Notes: generated from the sequence alone by a model not told the origin. DNA of 64,000 bases from BQJD01 sp964350265 (GCA_964350265.1 CAYGJZ010000001.1:62001-126000), one strand, 5' to 3'; shown: positions 32,294-43,392, counted from the first letter of the stretch. Numbers and translations are program-made.

Positions 32294-35200
32294 GTGAAAT
32301 ACGGAGAACTGATCCAGTTTGAGCCGATCGAGTCGGTGGTTCAGCTGCGCGACGCGGATGAGACCGATGCGGCACGCCAGCTGGCCAGCACTTATGTGAT
32401 CTCCGCCGAGATGGGCGAGAAACTCACCAGCCTCGTCATACCTCAGCTGCAATTCGATCAGCCCCACGATAACCGCGGACTGCTTGTCGTCGGCAACTAC
32501 GGCACAGGTAAGTCGCACTTGATGTCGGTAATCTCAGCGGTCGCTGAGAATCAGGATCTGGCGGCTTCACTGACAGATGCCGACGTCGCGGCGGCCGCCG
32601 AGCGCATCAGTGGGCGCTTCAAGGTCGTCCGCACCGAGATCGGGGCGACCACGATGAGCCTGAGAGACATCCTTGTCGCTGAGCTCGAGGAGCACCTGCA
32701 GAGCCTGGGTGTGTCCTATTCGTTCCCCGATGCCAGCACCGTCCCGAACAACAAGCGCGCGTTCGAGGACATGATGGCGGAATTCCATCAGGGATATCCG
32801 GACCATGGTTTGCTGTTAGTAGTCGACGAACTGCTCGATTTTCTTAGGACTCGAAAAGACCAGGAGTTGATCCTCGACCTCAACTTCCTACGTGAAGTCG
32901 GTGAGGTCTGTAAAGACCTGCGCTTCCGTTTCATCGCGGGCGTACAAGAAGCCATCTTTGACAGTCCGAGATTCTCGTTTGTCGCCGACAGCATCCGGCG
33001 GGTGAAGGACCGCTTCGAGCAGATCCTCATCGCTCGCAAGGACGTGAAGTTCGTGGTGTCTGAGCGTCTGCTCAAGAAGTCCGGTGACCAGCAGACCAAG
33101 ATTCGCGACTACCTGACGCCGTTCGCTAAGTTCTACGGAGGGATGAATGAGCGCATGGACGAGTTCGTGCGATTGTTCCCGGTCCATCCGGATTACATCG
33201 ACACCTTCGAGAGGGTGACGGCGGTTGAGAAGCGTGAGGTTCTGAAGACGCTCTCACTGGCAATGAAAGCGCTCGTGGACAAGTCCGTGCCGGATGACCA
33301 TCCCGGCCTGATTGCCTACGACAGCTACTGGTCCACCCTGCGGGAGAACCCATCCTTCCGGGCAGTACCCGACATCAAGGCGGTGATCGACTGCAGTCAG
33401 GTGCTCGAGTCGCGGATCCAGCAGGCTTTCACGCGACCGGCCTACAAGCCGATGGCACTCCGGGTTATTCATGCACTATCTGTACATCGGCTGACCACCG
33501 GCGACATCCACGCCAATCTCGGCGCCACCCCGGCCGAGCTCAGGGATGCGTTGTGCCTCTATCAGCCTGGTATCGAAGAGCTGGGTGGCGATCCGGCCGA
33601 CGACCTGCTCTCGCAAGTGGAAACAGTCCTCCGGGAAATTCACAAGACGGTGAGCGGGCAGTTCATCTCCGCAAATGCGGATAACCGCCAGTACTACCTC
33701 GACCTGAAAAAGACAGACGATTTCGACGCCCTGATCGAGAAGCGCGCCGAGAGCCTGGATTCCTCACAGCTAGACCGGTACTACTATGAAGCGCTGAAGC
33801 GCGTCATGGAATGCACCGATCAGACCTACGTCACGGGCTACAAAATCTGGCAGCACGAGCTCGAGTGGTTGGAGCGCAAGGCCGCGCGCCAGGGCTACCT
33901 TTTTTTCGGGGCGCCTAATGAACGCTCGACCGCGGTTCCCCCGCGCGACTTCTACTTGTACTTCATCCAACCGAACGACCCGCCGCACTACAAGGACGAG
34001 AAGAAGGCCGACGAGGTATTCCTCAAGCTGACAGGCGCTGACGACGAATTCCGCAAGTTGCTCAGGAACTACGCTGCGGCACTGGATCTTGCCGCCACGT
34101 CATCGGGGCATGCGAAGTCCACCTACGAGTCGAAGGCGTCGAACTTTCTACGGGACCTCGTGCAATGGCTGCAGAAGCACATGGTCAGCGCGTTCGAGGT
34201 AACCTACCAGGGGCGCACCAAGTCGATTACCGAGTGGGCAAAGGGCCGATCGATTCGTGAGTTGTCCGGTATTGGTGCTCAAGAACGGATCAATTTCCGG
34301 GACTTGATCAACACCGTCGCGGGCGTCTGCCTGGAAGGACACTTCCAGGATCAGGCGCAGGAATATCCCTTCTTCTCGGTGCTCATCACGGGCACGAACC
34401 GACAGCAGGCTGCGCAAGATGGGCTGCGTGCGATCGCAGGCCAAACGCGCACCAAGCAGGCCACGGCGGTACTCGATGCGCTAGAGCTGCTCGATGGTGA
34501 GCGCCTGGACCCGTATCGGTCAAAGTACGCCAAGCATGTGCTCGATATCGTTAAGAAGAAGGGACATGGCCAGGTCACGAACCGATCCGAGCTGATCCAC
34601 GACATCCTAGGCGTGGAGTACATGGCGCCCGATAAGCTGCGACTCGAGCCCGAATGGGCGGTCGTCGTCCTGGCAACCCTGGTCTATTCGGGCGATGTCG
34701 TACTGGCGATACCCGGCAAGAAGTTCGATGCGACAGGGCTCGGGTTGCTCGCCTCGACCAGCATCGACGACCTGATTGGTTTCAAGCACGTCGAGCCACC
34801 GAAGGACTGGAATCTACCCGCCATTAAGGCCATGTTCGAGTTGCTCGGCCTGACGCCGGGTATGGCGCAACTGGTGACACAAGGCAAGGATGAGCCGGTC
34901 CAACAGCTCCAGACGGCTGTCGCGCAAACCGTCGAAAAGCTCGTGCTTTCGCAGCAGAGCCTTCAGGCCGGCCTGACGTTCTGGGGCCGCAGCTTGCTGG
35001 CTGAAGACGAACTGACAGCGCTTCGCGAACGGTTGGCTGGGACGAAGACCTTTCTGGAGTCACTGCAGGCGTACAGCACCCCGGGCAAGCTAAAGAATTT
35101 CCGTCACGATGCACAGGAGATTGCTGGTCATCGCGACGGCCTGAAAGCCTTGGCGGAGATCGAAGCGCTTCAGGACATCGTCGGCGACTTGGGGACACAG

Positions 35201-36022
35201 GCATCCTACCTGGCGACGGCGGAAGCTCTGCTGCCGGTCGATCATGCCTGGGTAGGCAAGATGCGTTCCGCGCGAGAAGACGTGCTTAAGGACGTCACGG
35301 ACGCCGGCAAGCGTAGCCAAGCGACAGTCCGGCAGCAGCTGGCCCGTAAGCTGGCGGCGCTCAAGAAGGAATATATCCAGGTCTATTTGAAGCTGCACAG
35401 TCGGGCCCGCCTAGGTGTCAGCGAAGACAAGCGGAAGGCGTCCCTGATGCAGGACGAGCGCCTGAAGACCCTTCAGAAGCTGTCGACCATCGATCTCATG
35501 CCGGTGCAGCACCTCACGGACTTCCAGAACCGTCTCGCGGGCCTCAAGAGTTGCTTCGCACTGACGGAAAATGACCTGGAGACGTCGGCGACCTGTCCCC
35601 ACTGCAGCTTCAAGCCGGATGCGGAGCCGGTCGGAGCGCCGGGCAGTGACGCGCTCAACAAGCTGGATACCGAACTTGATGACCTGGTCGGGGACTGGAC
35701 CCAGACCCTATTAGTCAATCTCGACGATCCCACGACCAAGGGGAACCTGGGGCTGTTGAAGAACGAAGCCCGGACATTGATCGACACATTTATCAAGGAC
35801 AAGGGTCTTCCGGATGATCTTTCGCAGGACTTCATCCAGGCACTGAAGGATGTCCTGTCTGGACTGATCAAGGTGTCAGTCAGCTCCGAAGAGCTCCGCA
35901 AGGCATTGCTTTCCGGTGGCTCGCCCGCAACACCGGCGGAGATGAAGAAGCGGTTCGAGGAATACCTCGATCAACTCACCAAAGGCAAAGAACCGGGCAA
36001 GGTTCGGATTGTCCTGGAGTAG
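32294..36022 (+). CDS. brxC: BREX ATPase BrxC
   Basis: 1242-residue AAA+-like ATPase, the large ATP-hydrolysing component of BREX phage defence, which blocks phage DNA replication and guides methylation. Walker A is GNYGTGKSH near residue 70 and Walker B LLLVVDELLDFL near residue 175. A long helical middle region follows, and near the C-terminus there is a zinc-ribbon-like CPHCSF segment. The start is GTG 32294 with AGGGG upstream. It is the second gene of a canonical brxF-brxC-pglXI order; length and motifs fit the type 3 version. Confidence 0.9.
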   Translation: MKYGELIQFEPIESVVQLRDADETDAARQLASTYVISAEMGEKLTSLVIPQLQFDQPHDNRGLLVVGNYGTGKSHLMSVISAVAENQDLAASLTDADVAAAAERISGRFKVVRTEIGATTMSLRDILVAELEEHLQSLGVSYSFPDASTVPNNKRAFEDMMAEFHQGYPDHGLLLVVDELLDFLRTRKDQELILDLNFLREVGEVCKDLRFRFIAGVQEAIFDSPRFSFVADSIRRVKDRFEQILIARKDVKFVVSERLLKKSGDQQTKIRDYLTPFAKFYGGMNERMDEFVRLFPVHPDYIDTFERVTAVEKREVLKTLSLAMKALVDKSVPDDHPGLIAYDSYWSTLRENPSFRAVPDIKAVIDCSQVLESRIQQAFTRPAYKPMALRVIHALSVHRLTTGDIHANLGATPAELRDALCLYQPGIEELGGDPADDLLSQVETVLREIHKTVSGQFISANADNRQYYLDLKKTDDFDALIEKRAESLDSSQLDRYYYEALKRVMECTDQTYVTGYKIWQHELEWLERKAARQGYLFFGAPNERSTAVPPRDFYLYFIQPNDPPHYKDEKKADEVFLKLTGADDEFRKLLRNYAAALDLAATSSGHAKSTYESKASNFLRDLVQWLQKHMVSAFEVTYQGRTKSITEWAKGRSIRELSGIGAQERINFRDLINTVAGVCLEGHFQDQAQEYPFFSVLITGTNRQQAAQDGLRAIAGQTRTKQATAVLDALELLDGERLDPYRSKYAKHVLDIVKKKGHGQVTNRSELIHDILGVEYMAPDKLRLEPEWAVVVLATLVYSGDVVLAIPGKKFDATGLGLLASTSIDDLIGFKHVEPPKDWNLPAIKAMFELLGLTPGMAQLVTQGKDEPVQQLQTAVAQTVEKLVLSQQSLQAGLTFWGRSLLAEDELTALRERLAGTKTFLESLQAYSTPGKLKNFRHDAQEIAGHRDGLKALAEIEALQDIVGDLGTQASYLATAEALLPVDHAWVGKMRSAREDVLKDVTDAGKRSQATVRQQLARKLAALKKEYIQVYLKLHSRARLGVSEDKRKASLMQDERLKTLQKLSTIDLMPVQHLTDFQNRLAGLKSCFALTENDLETSATCPHCSFKPDAEPVGAPGSDALNKLDTELDDLVGDWTQTLLVNLDDPTTKGNLGLLKNEARTLIDTFIKDKGLPDDLSQDFIQALKDVLSGLIKVSVSSEELRKALLSGGSPATPAEMKKRFEEYLDQLTKGKEPGKVRIVLE

Positions 36023-36031
36023 GCGGCTGAT

Positions 36032-38821
36032 ATGACGGAGCGACAGGGCAAACTGCTGGCGGCAGAAAACAAATCCTTTGGGGCGATCGAGTGCCTAGGT
36101 CTGACATTTCCCAGCGAAGATGCGCGGCGCGCACATTTCCTCGAGAAGCTTCGCGAGAAACTAGCTGATCCCGAGTTTCGGAGGATGGAGGGGTTCCCTG
36201 CTGGTTCAGATGAAGAAATCCTTGCGCTATCCGACCCTCCCTACTTCACGGCGTGCCCGAATCCCTTTATTGAAGATTTTGTTCGAAAGTTCGGTAAGCC
36301 TTACGATCCGGCAAGCGACTACCACAGAGAACCATTCGCCGCGGACGTAAGCGAGGGCAAAAACCACCCAATCTACAACGCGCACTCCTATCACACGAAG
36401 GTCCCGCACAAAGCCATTATGCGGTACATCCTTCACTACACAGATCCCGGTGACGTTGTATTCGACGGTTTCTGTGGTACCGGAATGACCGGAGTAGCGT
36501 CCGCTCTACTTAGCCGTTCCAGCGAAGTGCAGCTTCTCGAAGGACGGGATGGGAAGCCGGGGCAACGCTACGTCGTTATGTCTGATCTATCGCCAATCGC
36601 AACATTTATCGCCAGTAATCTCTTAAGACCGCTCGACGGAAACCGCTTCTTGGAAGCGGTTGACAAGATATGTCATACGGTAGAACAAGAGCACGGGATT
36701 CTTTACTCAACAACGCATTCTGGGTGGAAAGTTCGTGAACGAAAGACGGTCAAACACCAAGCATATAAGCGCCCGGGCGCGCCCGACGGAAACATCGAAT
36801 TCACCATTTACTCGGATGTTGTGCGATGCCCAGAGTGCGGCCACGAAGTAACGCTTTATGAGATTGCAGTAGATGAGACAAATGATGCATTGCGAAAAGA
36901 GCTTAGCTGTACAGGGTGCGGTGCAGTGGTTCCTGAATCTCGCTGGGAGCGTGTTTACACCACGGAATACGACCCAATCTTGGGAAAAACGACGCGGTCC
37001 ATTCGCATTGCTCCCGTACTAATTAACTACTCGGTCGGTTCGACTCGCTACGAGAAGATACCGGACGATCGCGACCAGGCGCTGCTGAAGGAAGCTCAAA
37101 CGAAACTTGGAGCGTTTGGTCTGCCGCGGGTCCTGCTACCTGAGGGGAAAGAAACACGACGAAACGTTCCCTTGGGTATCACGCATCTGCACCATTTCTT
37201 CACGCCGCGCGAGCATTTGTTCGTTGGGGTTCTTTTGCGTCTGATTCAAGACGAGGCGGATCGCGACCTTCAGCTGTGGCTCCTTTTCGCTATTACCGCA
37301 TCGCTACCTTACACGTCACGAATGCGTCGTTTCCGGGCTGACCGAAAAGGCGGTGGTCCGCTATCAGGTACCTTATACGTTAGCTCACTGATGACGCCGC
37401 CTCACGTGTTGAAGACTTTCAAGAGGAACGCCACGACAATCGCGAATAGTCTCACTCCCGCAGTAGACCCGAAAAGGGCGCACATCGTCAGCACACAAGA
37501 TGCAGGAGACTTACGGCAAATTCCGGACTGTGCAATCGACTATATCTTTACGGATCCGCCATTCGGTCACAATTTCGATTACTCCGAACTGAATTTCTTC
37601 TGGGAGGGGATTCTTGGAGTAACCACAAATCAAACACCCGAAGCGATCGTTAGCACGTCGCAGTCAAAAGGCGTGGATGAGTATAGGGAGCTGATGGAAC
37701 GATGCTTCGAGGAGTACTACCGCATCTTGAAGCCTGGGCGATGGCTTACGGTTGAGTTTTCAAATACGAAGGCGGCGGTGTGGAATGCAATACAATCTGC
37801 ACTTGAACGCAGTGGCTTTGTGGTCGCGAATGTTGCGTCTCTCGATAAGAAGCAGCACTCCTTTAAGGCAGTTACAACACCGACAGCTGTTAAGCAAGAT
37901 CTCGTTATTTCCGCGTATAAGCCAAACGGCGGTCTAGAGGGTCGCTTTGAGATTGAATCTGGCCGCGAGGAAGGCGTGTGGGATTTCGTGCGTACCCACT
38001 TAGGGCAGTTGCCGGTCTTCGTGTCGAAGAATGGGCAAGGTGAAGTAGTCGCAGAAAGACAAAGTTTCATGTTGTTCGACCGCATGGTTGCCTTCCACGT
38101 GCGGCGCGGTGTAGCAGTACCGATCTCAGCAACGGAATTCTATTTGGAATTGGCGAAGAGATTCGCTGAGCGAGATGGGATGTATTTTCTACCGGAGCAG
38201 GTCGCCGAGTATGACAAGAAACGTATGTCAGTTGGTGAGATTCTCCAGCTAGAGCTCTTCGTTACAGATGAGGCGTCGGCGATTCAGTGGCTCAAACAGC
38301 AGTTGGTGAGAAAACCGCAGACGTTTCAGGAGCTTCATCCACAGTTCTTGAAAGAGCTCGGCGGGTGGCAGAAACACGAAAAACCATTGGAGCTCTCGGA
38401 GCTTTTAGAGCAAAACTTCTTGAGGCATGACGGTCGCAGCGACGTACCGAGTCAGATCCACAGCTATTTGTCGACGAACTTTAGGGAGTTGCGAAACCTG
38501 GCAAAGGATGCTGTGAGTCTTCAGGCCAAAGCGAAGGATCGCTGGTATGTGCCAGATCCAAACAAGGCCGGCGACTTAGAGAAACTACGGGAGCGGACAC
38601 TGCTCCGTGAATTCGAGGATTATCGGGAGTCAAGACAGAAGCGTTTGAAGGTGTTTCGCCTTGAGGCCGTTCGCGCGGGCTTTAAGAAGGCGTGGCAAGA
38701 TCGCGACTACATGACGATCATTTCTGTGGCACAAAGGATTCCGGAAGCCGTGCTCCAGGAGGATCCGAAACTCTTGATGTGGTACGACCAGGCGCTAACT
38801 CGCACCGGCGACGAGGGGTAG
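36032..38821 (+). CDS. pglXI: BREX type 3 DNA methyltransferase PglXI
   Basis: 929-residue DNA methyltransferase that marks host DNA for the BREX system. SAM-binding motif I is FDGFCGTGMTGVAS near residue 145, and the catalytic motif is TDPPFGHNF near residue 507, so a very large insertion separates them. That insertion carries a zinc ribbon with two Cys pairs (CPECGH and CTGCGA, near residues 265-295). The DPPF tetrad indicates an amino-methyltransferase, probably N6-adenine. It starts 9 bp after brxC. Base composition is lower in GC than in the flanking brxC and brxHII genes. Confidence 0.88.
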   Translation: MTERQGKLLAAENKSFGAIECLGLTFPSEDARRAHFLEKLREKLADPEFRRMEGFPAGSDEEILALSDPPYFTACPNPFIEDFVRKFGKPYDPASDYHREPFAADVSEGKNHPIYNAHSYHTKVPHKAIMRYILHYTDPGDVVFDGFCGTGMTGVASALLSRSSEVQLLEGRDGKPGQRYVVMSDLSPIATFIASNLLRPLDGNRFLEAVDKICHTVEQEHGILYSTTHSGWKVRERKTVKHQAYKRPGAPDGNIEFTIYSDVVRCPECGHEVTLYEIAVDETNDALRKELSCTGCGAVVPESRWERVYTTEYDPILGKTTRSIRIAPVLINYSVGSTRYEKIPDDRDQALLKEAQTKLGAFGLPRVLLPEGKETRRNVPLGITHLHHFFTPREHLFVGVLLRLIQDEADRDLQLWLLFAITASLPYTSRMRRFRADRKGGGPLSGTLYVSSLMTPPHVLKTFKRNATTIANSLTPAVDPKRAHIVSTQDAGDLRQIPDCAIDYIFTDPPFGHNFDYSELNFFWEGILGVTTNQTPEAIVSTSQSKGVDEYRELMERCFEEYYRILKPGRWLTVEFSNTKAAVWNAIQSALERSGFVVANVASLDKKQHSFKAVTTPTAVKQDLVISAYKPNGGLEGRFEIESGREEGVWDFVRTHLGQLPVFVSKNGQGEVVAERQSFMLFDRMVAFHVRRGVAVPISATEFYLELAKRFAERDGMYFLPEQVAEYDKKRMSVGEILQLELFVTDEASAIQWLKQQLVRKPQTFQELHPQFLKELGGWQKHEKPLELSELLEQNFLRHDGRSDVPSQIHSYLSTNFRELRNLAKDAVSLQAKAKDRWYVPDPNKAGDLEKLRERTLLREFEDYRESRQKRLKVFRLEAVRAGFKKAWQDRDYMTIISVAQRIPEAVLQEDPKLLMWYDQALTRTGDEG

Positions 38822-38828
38822 GCGCTGA

Positions 38829-40601
38829 ATGCACGCCCACGATCGATTTCTTCCCGAGTGGTTTAGCCGAATTCGGTCGCGCCAGATTACGCTACCGAGG
38901 TTTCAGCGGTTTGTTTCTTGGGGACATGCCGAAGTCTCGGGATTGCTAACCACCGTCCTTCGAGGGCTTCCTTCTGGAGCAGCGTTGATCCTGGAGGTTG
39001 GTGATGAGGAGAAGTTCTTTAGCCGGACGATGGTCGACGCGCCGGATACAGGCGAGAAGGTTAACGAACAGCTTCTCGACGGTCAGCAGCGGTTGACCGC
39101 GCTGTGGCTGAGTCTCCATGACAAGTACGAAGATCGTACGTACCTCATTGGATTCGAGGAGGATCCGGGAAACGGCGAGGCAAAGCTTCCGTACGTGTTC
39201 GGGCAGGCCCGGTGGGTCAAGAGCGGGAAGCGTTATCCGGTTTGGACCGATGATCCCGCTGAGTGCTGGGCACGAGGGTTTATCCCGATTTCATTACTCC
39301 GGCCGGTAGACATCCGGGACGAGATAGACGGTTGGATTGAAAAGGCTATCCCGAAGGACTCGACGGACAAGTTTGCCGATTACAAGGCGATATCGAGCCT
39401 GATTAGCGACCTGCGCACGAACGTTCGCGAATTCAACCTTCCGTACCTTGCGTTGCCAGCAAAGACGCCGAAGGAAGTTGCGTTGGACGTGTTCATCAAG
39501 ATGAACACGAGCTCGGTGAAGCTATCGACCTACGACATCGTCGTAGCGCTGGTGGAGGATGAGACTGGCAAGTCACTCCATGAGCATGTCGACGCGTTGG
39601 CGGCCGCGGTGCCGAGGGCTGCTGAGTATGCCGATTTACCGGGTCTGGTTTTGGACGTTGTGGCGCTGCGCCAGGATAGGGTGCCGAGCCAGGCGGGCTA
39701 TCGCGGGATCGATTACACGAGAATGCTGATCGAGTGGGAGTCGGTGGTAACTGGCATCAAGGGCATGGTCACCTTTCTCGAGGATGAAAGCATCTTTGAT
39801 GGCCAGCGCCTCCCCAGCTACACCGCCATCCCGATTGTGGCAGCCCTCTGGGAGTACCTGCCCACACATCCGGATCGACTTGGAAACGCGCGGCATCTCC
39901 TACGGAAGTTCCTATGGCGGGCATTCCTGACGAGCCGTTACGAGCAGTCGTCAACAACTAATGCATTGCAGGACTATCGCGGGCTTCGAAGAGTTCTGGG
40001 CGAAGCGGCTGGCGAGGATTCGGTGCCGATTCTCAATGAAGAATCGTTTCCGTCGCCGACCCGAGAGATGGTCCTGCAGGCGGATTGGCCGAAGCGAAAA
40101 TCGATCTTGGGGCGTGGACTGTTGGCACTGATGCTGAAGTCTGGCGCCGAAGATCTGGCCGACAGTGCTAGAGCGACGGTCGCGTCCATCACTTCTAAAG
40201 ATCATCCGCGCGAGTACCACCATCTGTTCCCGGCATCGACACTAGAGGATGCCGAGGTACCTGATGAGCAGATCTACCGCGCGTTGAACTGCGCCCTGAT
40301 CACCTGGCGGACCAACAGGACAATCTCCAACAAGGATCCGATTGCGTACCTGAAGGAGCGGGCAGACAACAGCACTCTCGGCGAGGGCGAACTTCGGCGG
40401 CGGCTGCGGACGCATTTGATTCCATATGCGGAGTTGGCGGTGGGATACGAAGGGATGCCCGACGAGGAGCGCCGTTCCCGCGTCCAACAGGACTACGCCA
40501 CGTTCCTAGATGCCCGTGCCGGCCTGCTTGCGGCAGCAGCCGAGCGGGCCTGCGCAGGCCAGCCGATTGAGCTGAGCGAACTGTTCCATGATGGCCAATG
40601 A
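38829..40601 (+). CDS. DUF262/GmrSD-type nuclease embedded in the BREX operon
   Basis: 590 residues. The N-terminal DUF262 domain has the hallmark DGQQRLTAL near residue 83, a ParB-like nucleotide-dependent fold, preceded by LPRFQRFVSW. The C-terminal part has a DUF1524/HNH-like pattern: EYHHLFPAST near residue 463 with downstream Asn in NCALITWRTNRTISNKDP. This is the layout of GmrSD and BrxU type IV restriction enzymes that cut phage DNA with modified bases. It starts 7 bp after pglXI and overlaps brxHII, so it is part of the operon rather than a neighbour. The target modification is unknown. Confidence 0.82.
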   Translation: MHAHDRFLPEWFSRIRSRQITLPRFQRFVSWGHAEVSGLLTTVLRGLPSGAALILEVGDEEKFFSRTMVDAPDTGEKVNEQLLDGQQRLTALWLSLHDKYEDRTYLIGFEEDPGNGEAKLPYVFGQARWVKSGKRYPVWTDDPAECWARGFIPISLLRPVDIRDEIDGWIEKAIPKDSTDKFADYKAISSLISDLRTNVREFNLPYLALPAKTPKEVALDVFIKMNTSSVKLSTYDIVVALVEDETGKSLHEHVDALAAAVPRAAEYADLPGLVLDVVALRQDRVPSQAGYRGIDYTRMLIEWESVVTGIKGMVTFLEDESIFDGQRLPSYTAIPIVAALWEYLPTHPDRLGNARHLLRKFLWRAFLTSRYEQSSTTNALQDYRGLRRVLGEAAGEDSVPILNEESFPSPTREMVLQADWPKRKSILGRGLLALMLKSGAEDLADSARATVASITSKDHPREYHHLFPASTLEDAEVPDEQIYRALNCALITWRTNRTISNKDPIAYLKERADNSTLGEGELRRRLRTHLIPYAELAVGYEGMPDEERRSRVQQDYATFLDARAGLLAAAAERACAGQPIELSELFHDGQ

Positions 40602-43392
40602 GTCCCATGGTTGGTGTTACAGCCTCGAGCATCAGCAACCGTGTCAGGTCCTGAGCACACAAGAGCTTTGGGGCGAGATCGTCCACCGCGTCTGGCTTCC
40701 TGATAGCGATTCGGTGGTCCGGCTGCGAGCCGACCAGCTGAAATCTATCGAAGCGGCGCCGGAGACGACGGAGGCAGGACTGGCGTACGCCGTTGCGGCC
40801 GCAAAGGTGGCGGAAGCACTCACCCAGGATGTGCTGCTGGCGCCAATCGAGTCCTCCGTCATCCCGCTGCCCCATCAGATTCGGGCGCTCTCCCGAGCAG
40901 TAAGTGGTGACCGGGTTCGATACCTACTTGCAGATGAGGTTGGTCTTGGGAAGACCATCGAAGCCGGTCTAATTCTCCGGGAGCTCAAGCTCCGCGGTCT
41001 GGTCCAACGTGCCTTGGTCATTGCACCGAAGGGCCTTGTGACGCAATGGGTCGCCGAGATGCAAACGCATTTCGGAGAGGATTTCCGTTTGCTTGTCCCT
41101 GGCGAGTTCGCGGCTTACCGCCGTTTCCTGGGAGACGAGAATGTCTGGCGCTCGCACAACCAGATTGTCTGTCCGATGGATTCCGTCAAACCGCTCGACA
41201 GTCGACGTGGATGGTCCCCGGAGCAGGTGGCGGAGTACAACCGGGAACGGTTCGAGGATCTGATCGGCGCGGGTTGGGACCTGGTCATCGTCGACGAGGC
41301 CCACCGTCTGGGTGGCAGCACAGATCAGGTGGCCCGATTTAAGCTCGGGCAGGGTTTGGCGGAAGCGGCGCCGTATTTGTTGATGCTCTCGGCGACGCCG
41401 CACCAGGGAAAGACGGATGCATTTCACCGGCTGGTCTCTCTATTGGATGCGGAATCTTTCCCGGACGTCTCCAGCGTCACGAGGGAGCGGGTCCAGCCTT
41501 TCGTGATCCGAACAGAGAAGCGCCGGGCAATCAATGCGGAAGGCAAGCCGCTGTTTCGGCCGCGCCGCACACAGCTTGTTCCTGTCTCCTGGAAGGATCA
41601 GCACAAGGAGCAGCACCTGCTGTACGAGGCAGTCACCGAGTATGTACGCGAAGGCTACAACCAGGCCATGCGAGAGAAGCGCAGCTACATCGGATTTTTG
41701 ATGATTCTGATGCAGCGCCTGGTGGCTTCGAGCACAAGAGCGATTCGGACCACCCTGGAGCGGCGCCTCGAAGCGCTCCACGAACCCCAAGAGCAGATGT
41801 CGCTCTTTCCGAGCTATACCGAGGACGAATGGGCGGACATGGACGGGCAGGAGCAAATGGAGTCGCTCCTGAAGACCAAACTGATGGCGCTGAAGAACGA
41901 GAAAGCGGAGGTCGAGCTTCTCCTGGGTGCAGCATCACGCTGCGTGCAGGGCGAGACGGATGCGAAAGCAGAAGCGCTGCTGGAGTGGATCTATAGACTT
42001 CAGCAGGAGGAAAGTGAATCTGATCTAAAGGTCCTCATATTCACGGAGTTTGTCCCAACGCAGGAGATGCTCAAGGAATTCCTTTCTGAGCGGGGCTTCT
42101 CCGTGGTCTGCCTCAACGGCTCCATGGACATGGAAGAACGTCGCCAGGTGCAAGAGAAGTTCGCTGCCGAGGCGCGAGTTCTCGTCTCGACGGATGCCGG
42201 TGGCGAAGGCCTAAACCTGCAGTTCTGCCATGTCGTAGTCAACTACGACATACCGTGGAACCCAATGCGCTTGGAGCAGCGCATCGGCCGTGTCGACAGA
42301 ATTGGGCAGAGGCATGAGGTTAGGGCCCTCAACCTGGTGCTCGAGAACTCCGTCGAGCATCGCGTGCGAGAAGTTCTGGAACATAAGCTCGCCGTAATTC
42401 TCGATGAGTTCGGTATCGACAAGACGGGTGACGTCCTGGATTCGGCTGAGGCCGAGACGTGGTTCGACGATCTGTTCGTCGAAGCGATTCTCCACCCCGA
42501 AAAAGTGGATACAGCTGTCGATCAGCTCGTGTCGATGGTCAGAGACCAGGCTAGTGAGGCACGCAATAGCGCATCGATTTTTGGCGAGGCAGAAGAGCTG
42601 AACCCCGAGGAAGCGCAACGCCTGCAGGTCCACCCACTTCCTGCGTGGGTCGAGCGCATGACGACTGAGTACGTCCAAAGTCGCGGTGGTCGGGCGGACA
42701 AGACGGGAGCGTCCTGGCATTTGGTGTGGCCCGATGGGCTAAGCCAGGAACGCGTGGTCTTCAGCAGCAAGGATGCGAGTGACCTGGCGGCGGCCCTGCA
42801 CCTGACGACAGAGGATGCAAGGGTCCGCGGGCTTGCCAGCCACCTGCCGCGATATGTACCAGGGCAGCCGATCCCGCACCTGATATTGGGCGACTTGGCG
42901 AAAGAAGTGTCCGGTATCTGGTCGCTTTGGCGGATCGATGCGCGCGGCGAAGATTGGGCGGAACGGCGAATTATGCCGCTCTTCGTTCATGACGATGGTC
43001 GGGTGCTCGCGCCCACCGGCAGGAACATTTGGGAGCGCTTAATCTCGGGTCGGCCGGAAATCGAGGGTAGCGTCAGCTCCTCAGAGTCGGCGGCGGTATA
43101 TGCGAAAGTGCATGAGCAGGCAGTCCAGCATGGTCGTCAGCACTATCGCGATGTGCAAACTGCCCTGCAGCAGCGGATCTCCCGCGAGCGTGAGCGTGGC
43201 GAGTACGCATTTTCCGCGCGCCGCCGGGCCGTTGAACGGATTGGTCTTCCGGAAGTACGCAACTTCAGGCTAACACGCTTGGATCAAGAGGAGAGGGATT
43301 GGCGCGAGAAGATCAGCGGTCAGGCGCGAGTCATGCCTGAACTCACCGCAGTTGTGCTGTTGCGTGTGTCAGGAGCAGCCGCCAATGGCTGA
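40588..43392 (+). CDS. brxHII: BREX type 3 helicase BrxHII
   Basis: 934-residue SNF2/RapA-like superfamily 2 helicase. Motif I is ADEVGLGKTIEAGLIL near residue 117, motif II VIVDEAHRLGG near 235, motif III MLSATPHQGKTD, and motifs V-VI STDAGGEGLNLQF and RIGRVDRIGQ near 535-575. In BREX type 3 this helicase sits between the methylase and PglZ, as here. Start ATG 40588 (or 40591) lies inside the end of the DUF262 gene, indicating coupling. Its stop overlaps the start of pglZ. Confidence 0.9.
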   Translation: MMANESHGWCYSLEHQQPCQVLSTQELWGEIVHRVWLPDSDSVVRLRADQLKSIEAAPETTEAGLAYAVAAAKVAEALTQDVLLAPIESSVIPLPHQIRALSRAVSGDRVRYLLADEVGLGKTIEAGLILRELKLRGLVQRALVIAPKGLVTQWVAEMQTHFGEDFRLLVPGEFAAYRRFLGDENVWRSHNQIVCPMDSVKPLDSRRGWSPEQVAEYNRERFEDLIGAGWDLVIVDEAHRLGGSTDQVARFKLGQGLAEAAPYLLMLSATPHQGKTDAFHRLVSLLDAESFPDVSSVTRERVQPFVIRTEKRRAINAEGKPLFRPRRTQLVPVSWKDQHKEQHLLYEAVTEYVREGYNQAMREKRSYIGFLMILMQRLVASSTRAIRTTLERRLEALHEPQEQMSLFPSYTEDEWADMDGQEQMESLLKTKLMALKNEKAEVELLLGAASRCVQGETDAKAEALLEWIYRLQQEESESDLKVLIFTEFVPTQEMLKEFLSERGFSVVCLNGSMDMEERRQVQEKFAAEARVLVSTDAGGEGLNLQFCHVVVNYDIPWNPMRLEQRIGRVDRIGQRHEVRALNLVLENSVEHRVREVLEHKLAVILDEFGIDKTGDVLDSAEAETWFDDLFVEAILHPEKVDTAVDQLVSMVRDQASEARNSASIFGEAEELNPEEAQRLQVHPLPAWVERMTTEYVQSRGGRADKTGASWHLVWPDGLSQERVVFSSKDASDLAAALHLTTEDARVRGLASHLPRYVPGQPIPHLILGDLAKEVSGIWSLWRIDARGEDWAERRIMPLFVHDDGRVLAPTGRNIWERLISGRPEIEGSVSSSESAAVYAKVHEQAVQHGRQHYRDVQTALQQRISRERERGEYAFSARRRAVERIGLPEVRNFRLTRLDQEERDWREKISGQARVMPELTAVVLLRVSGAAANG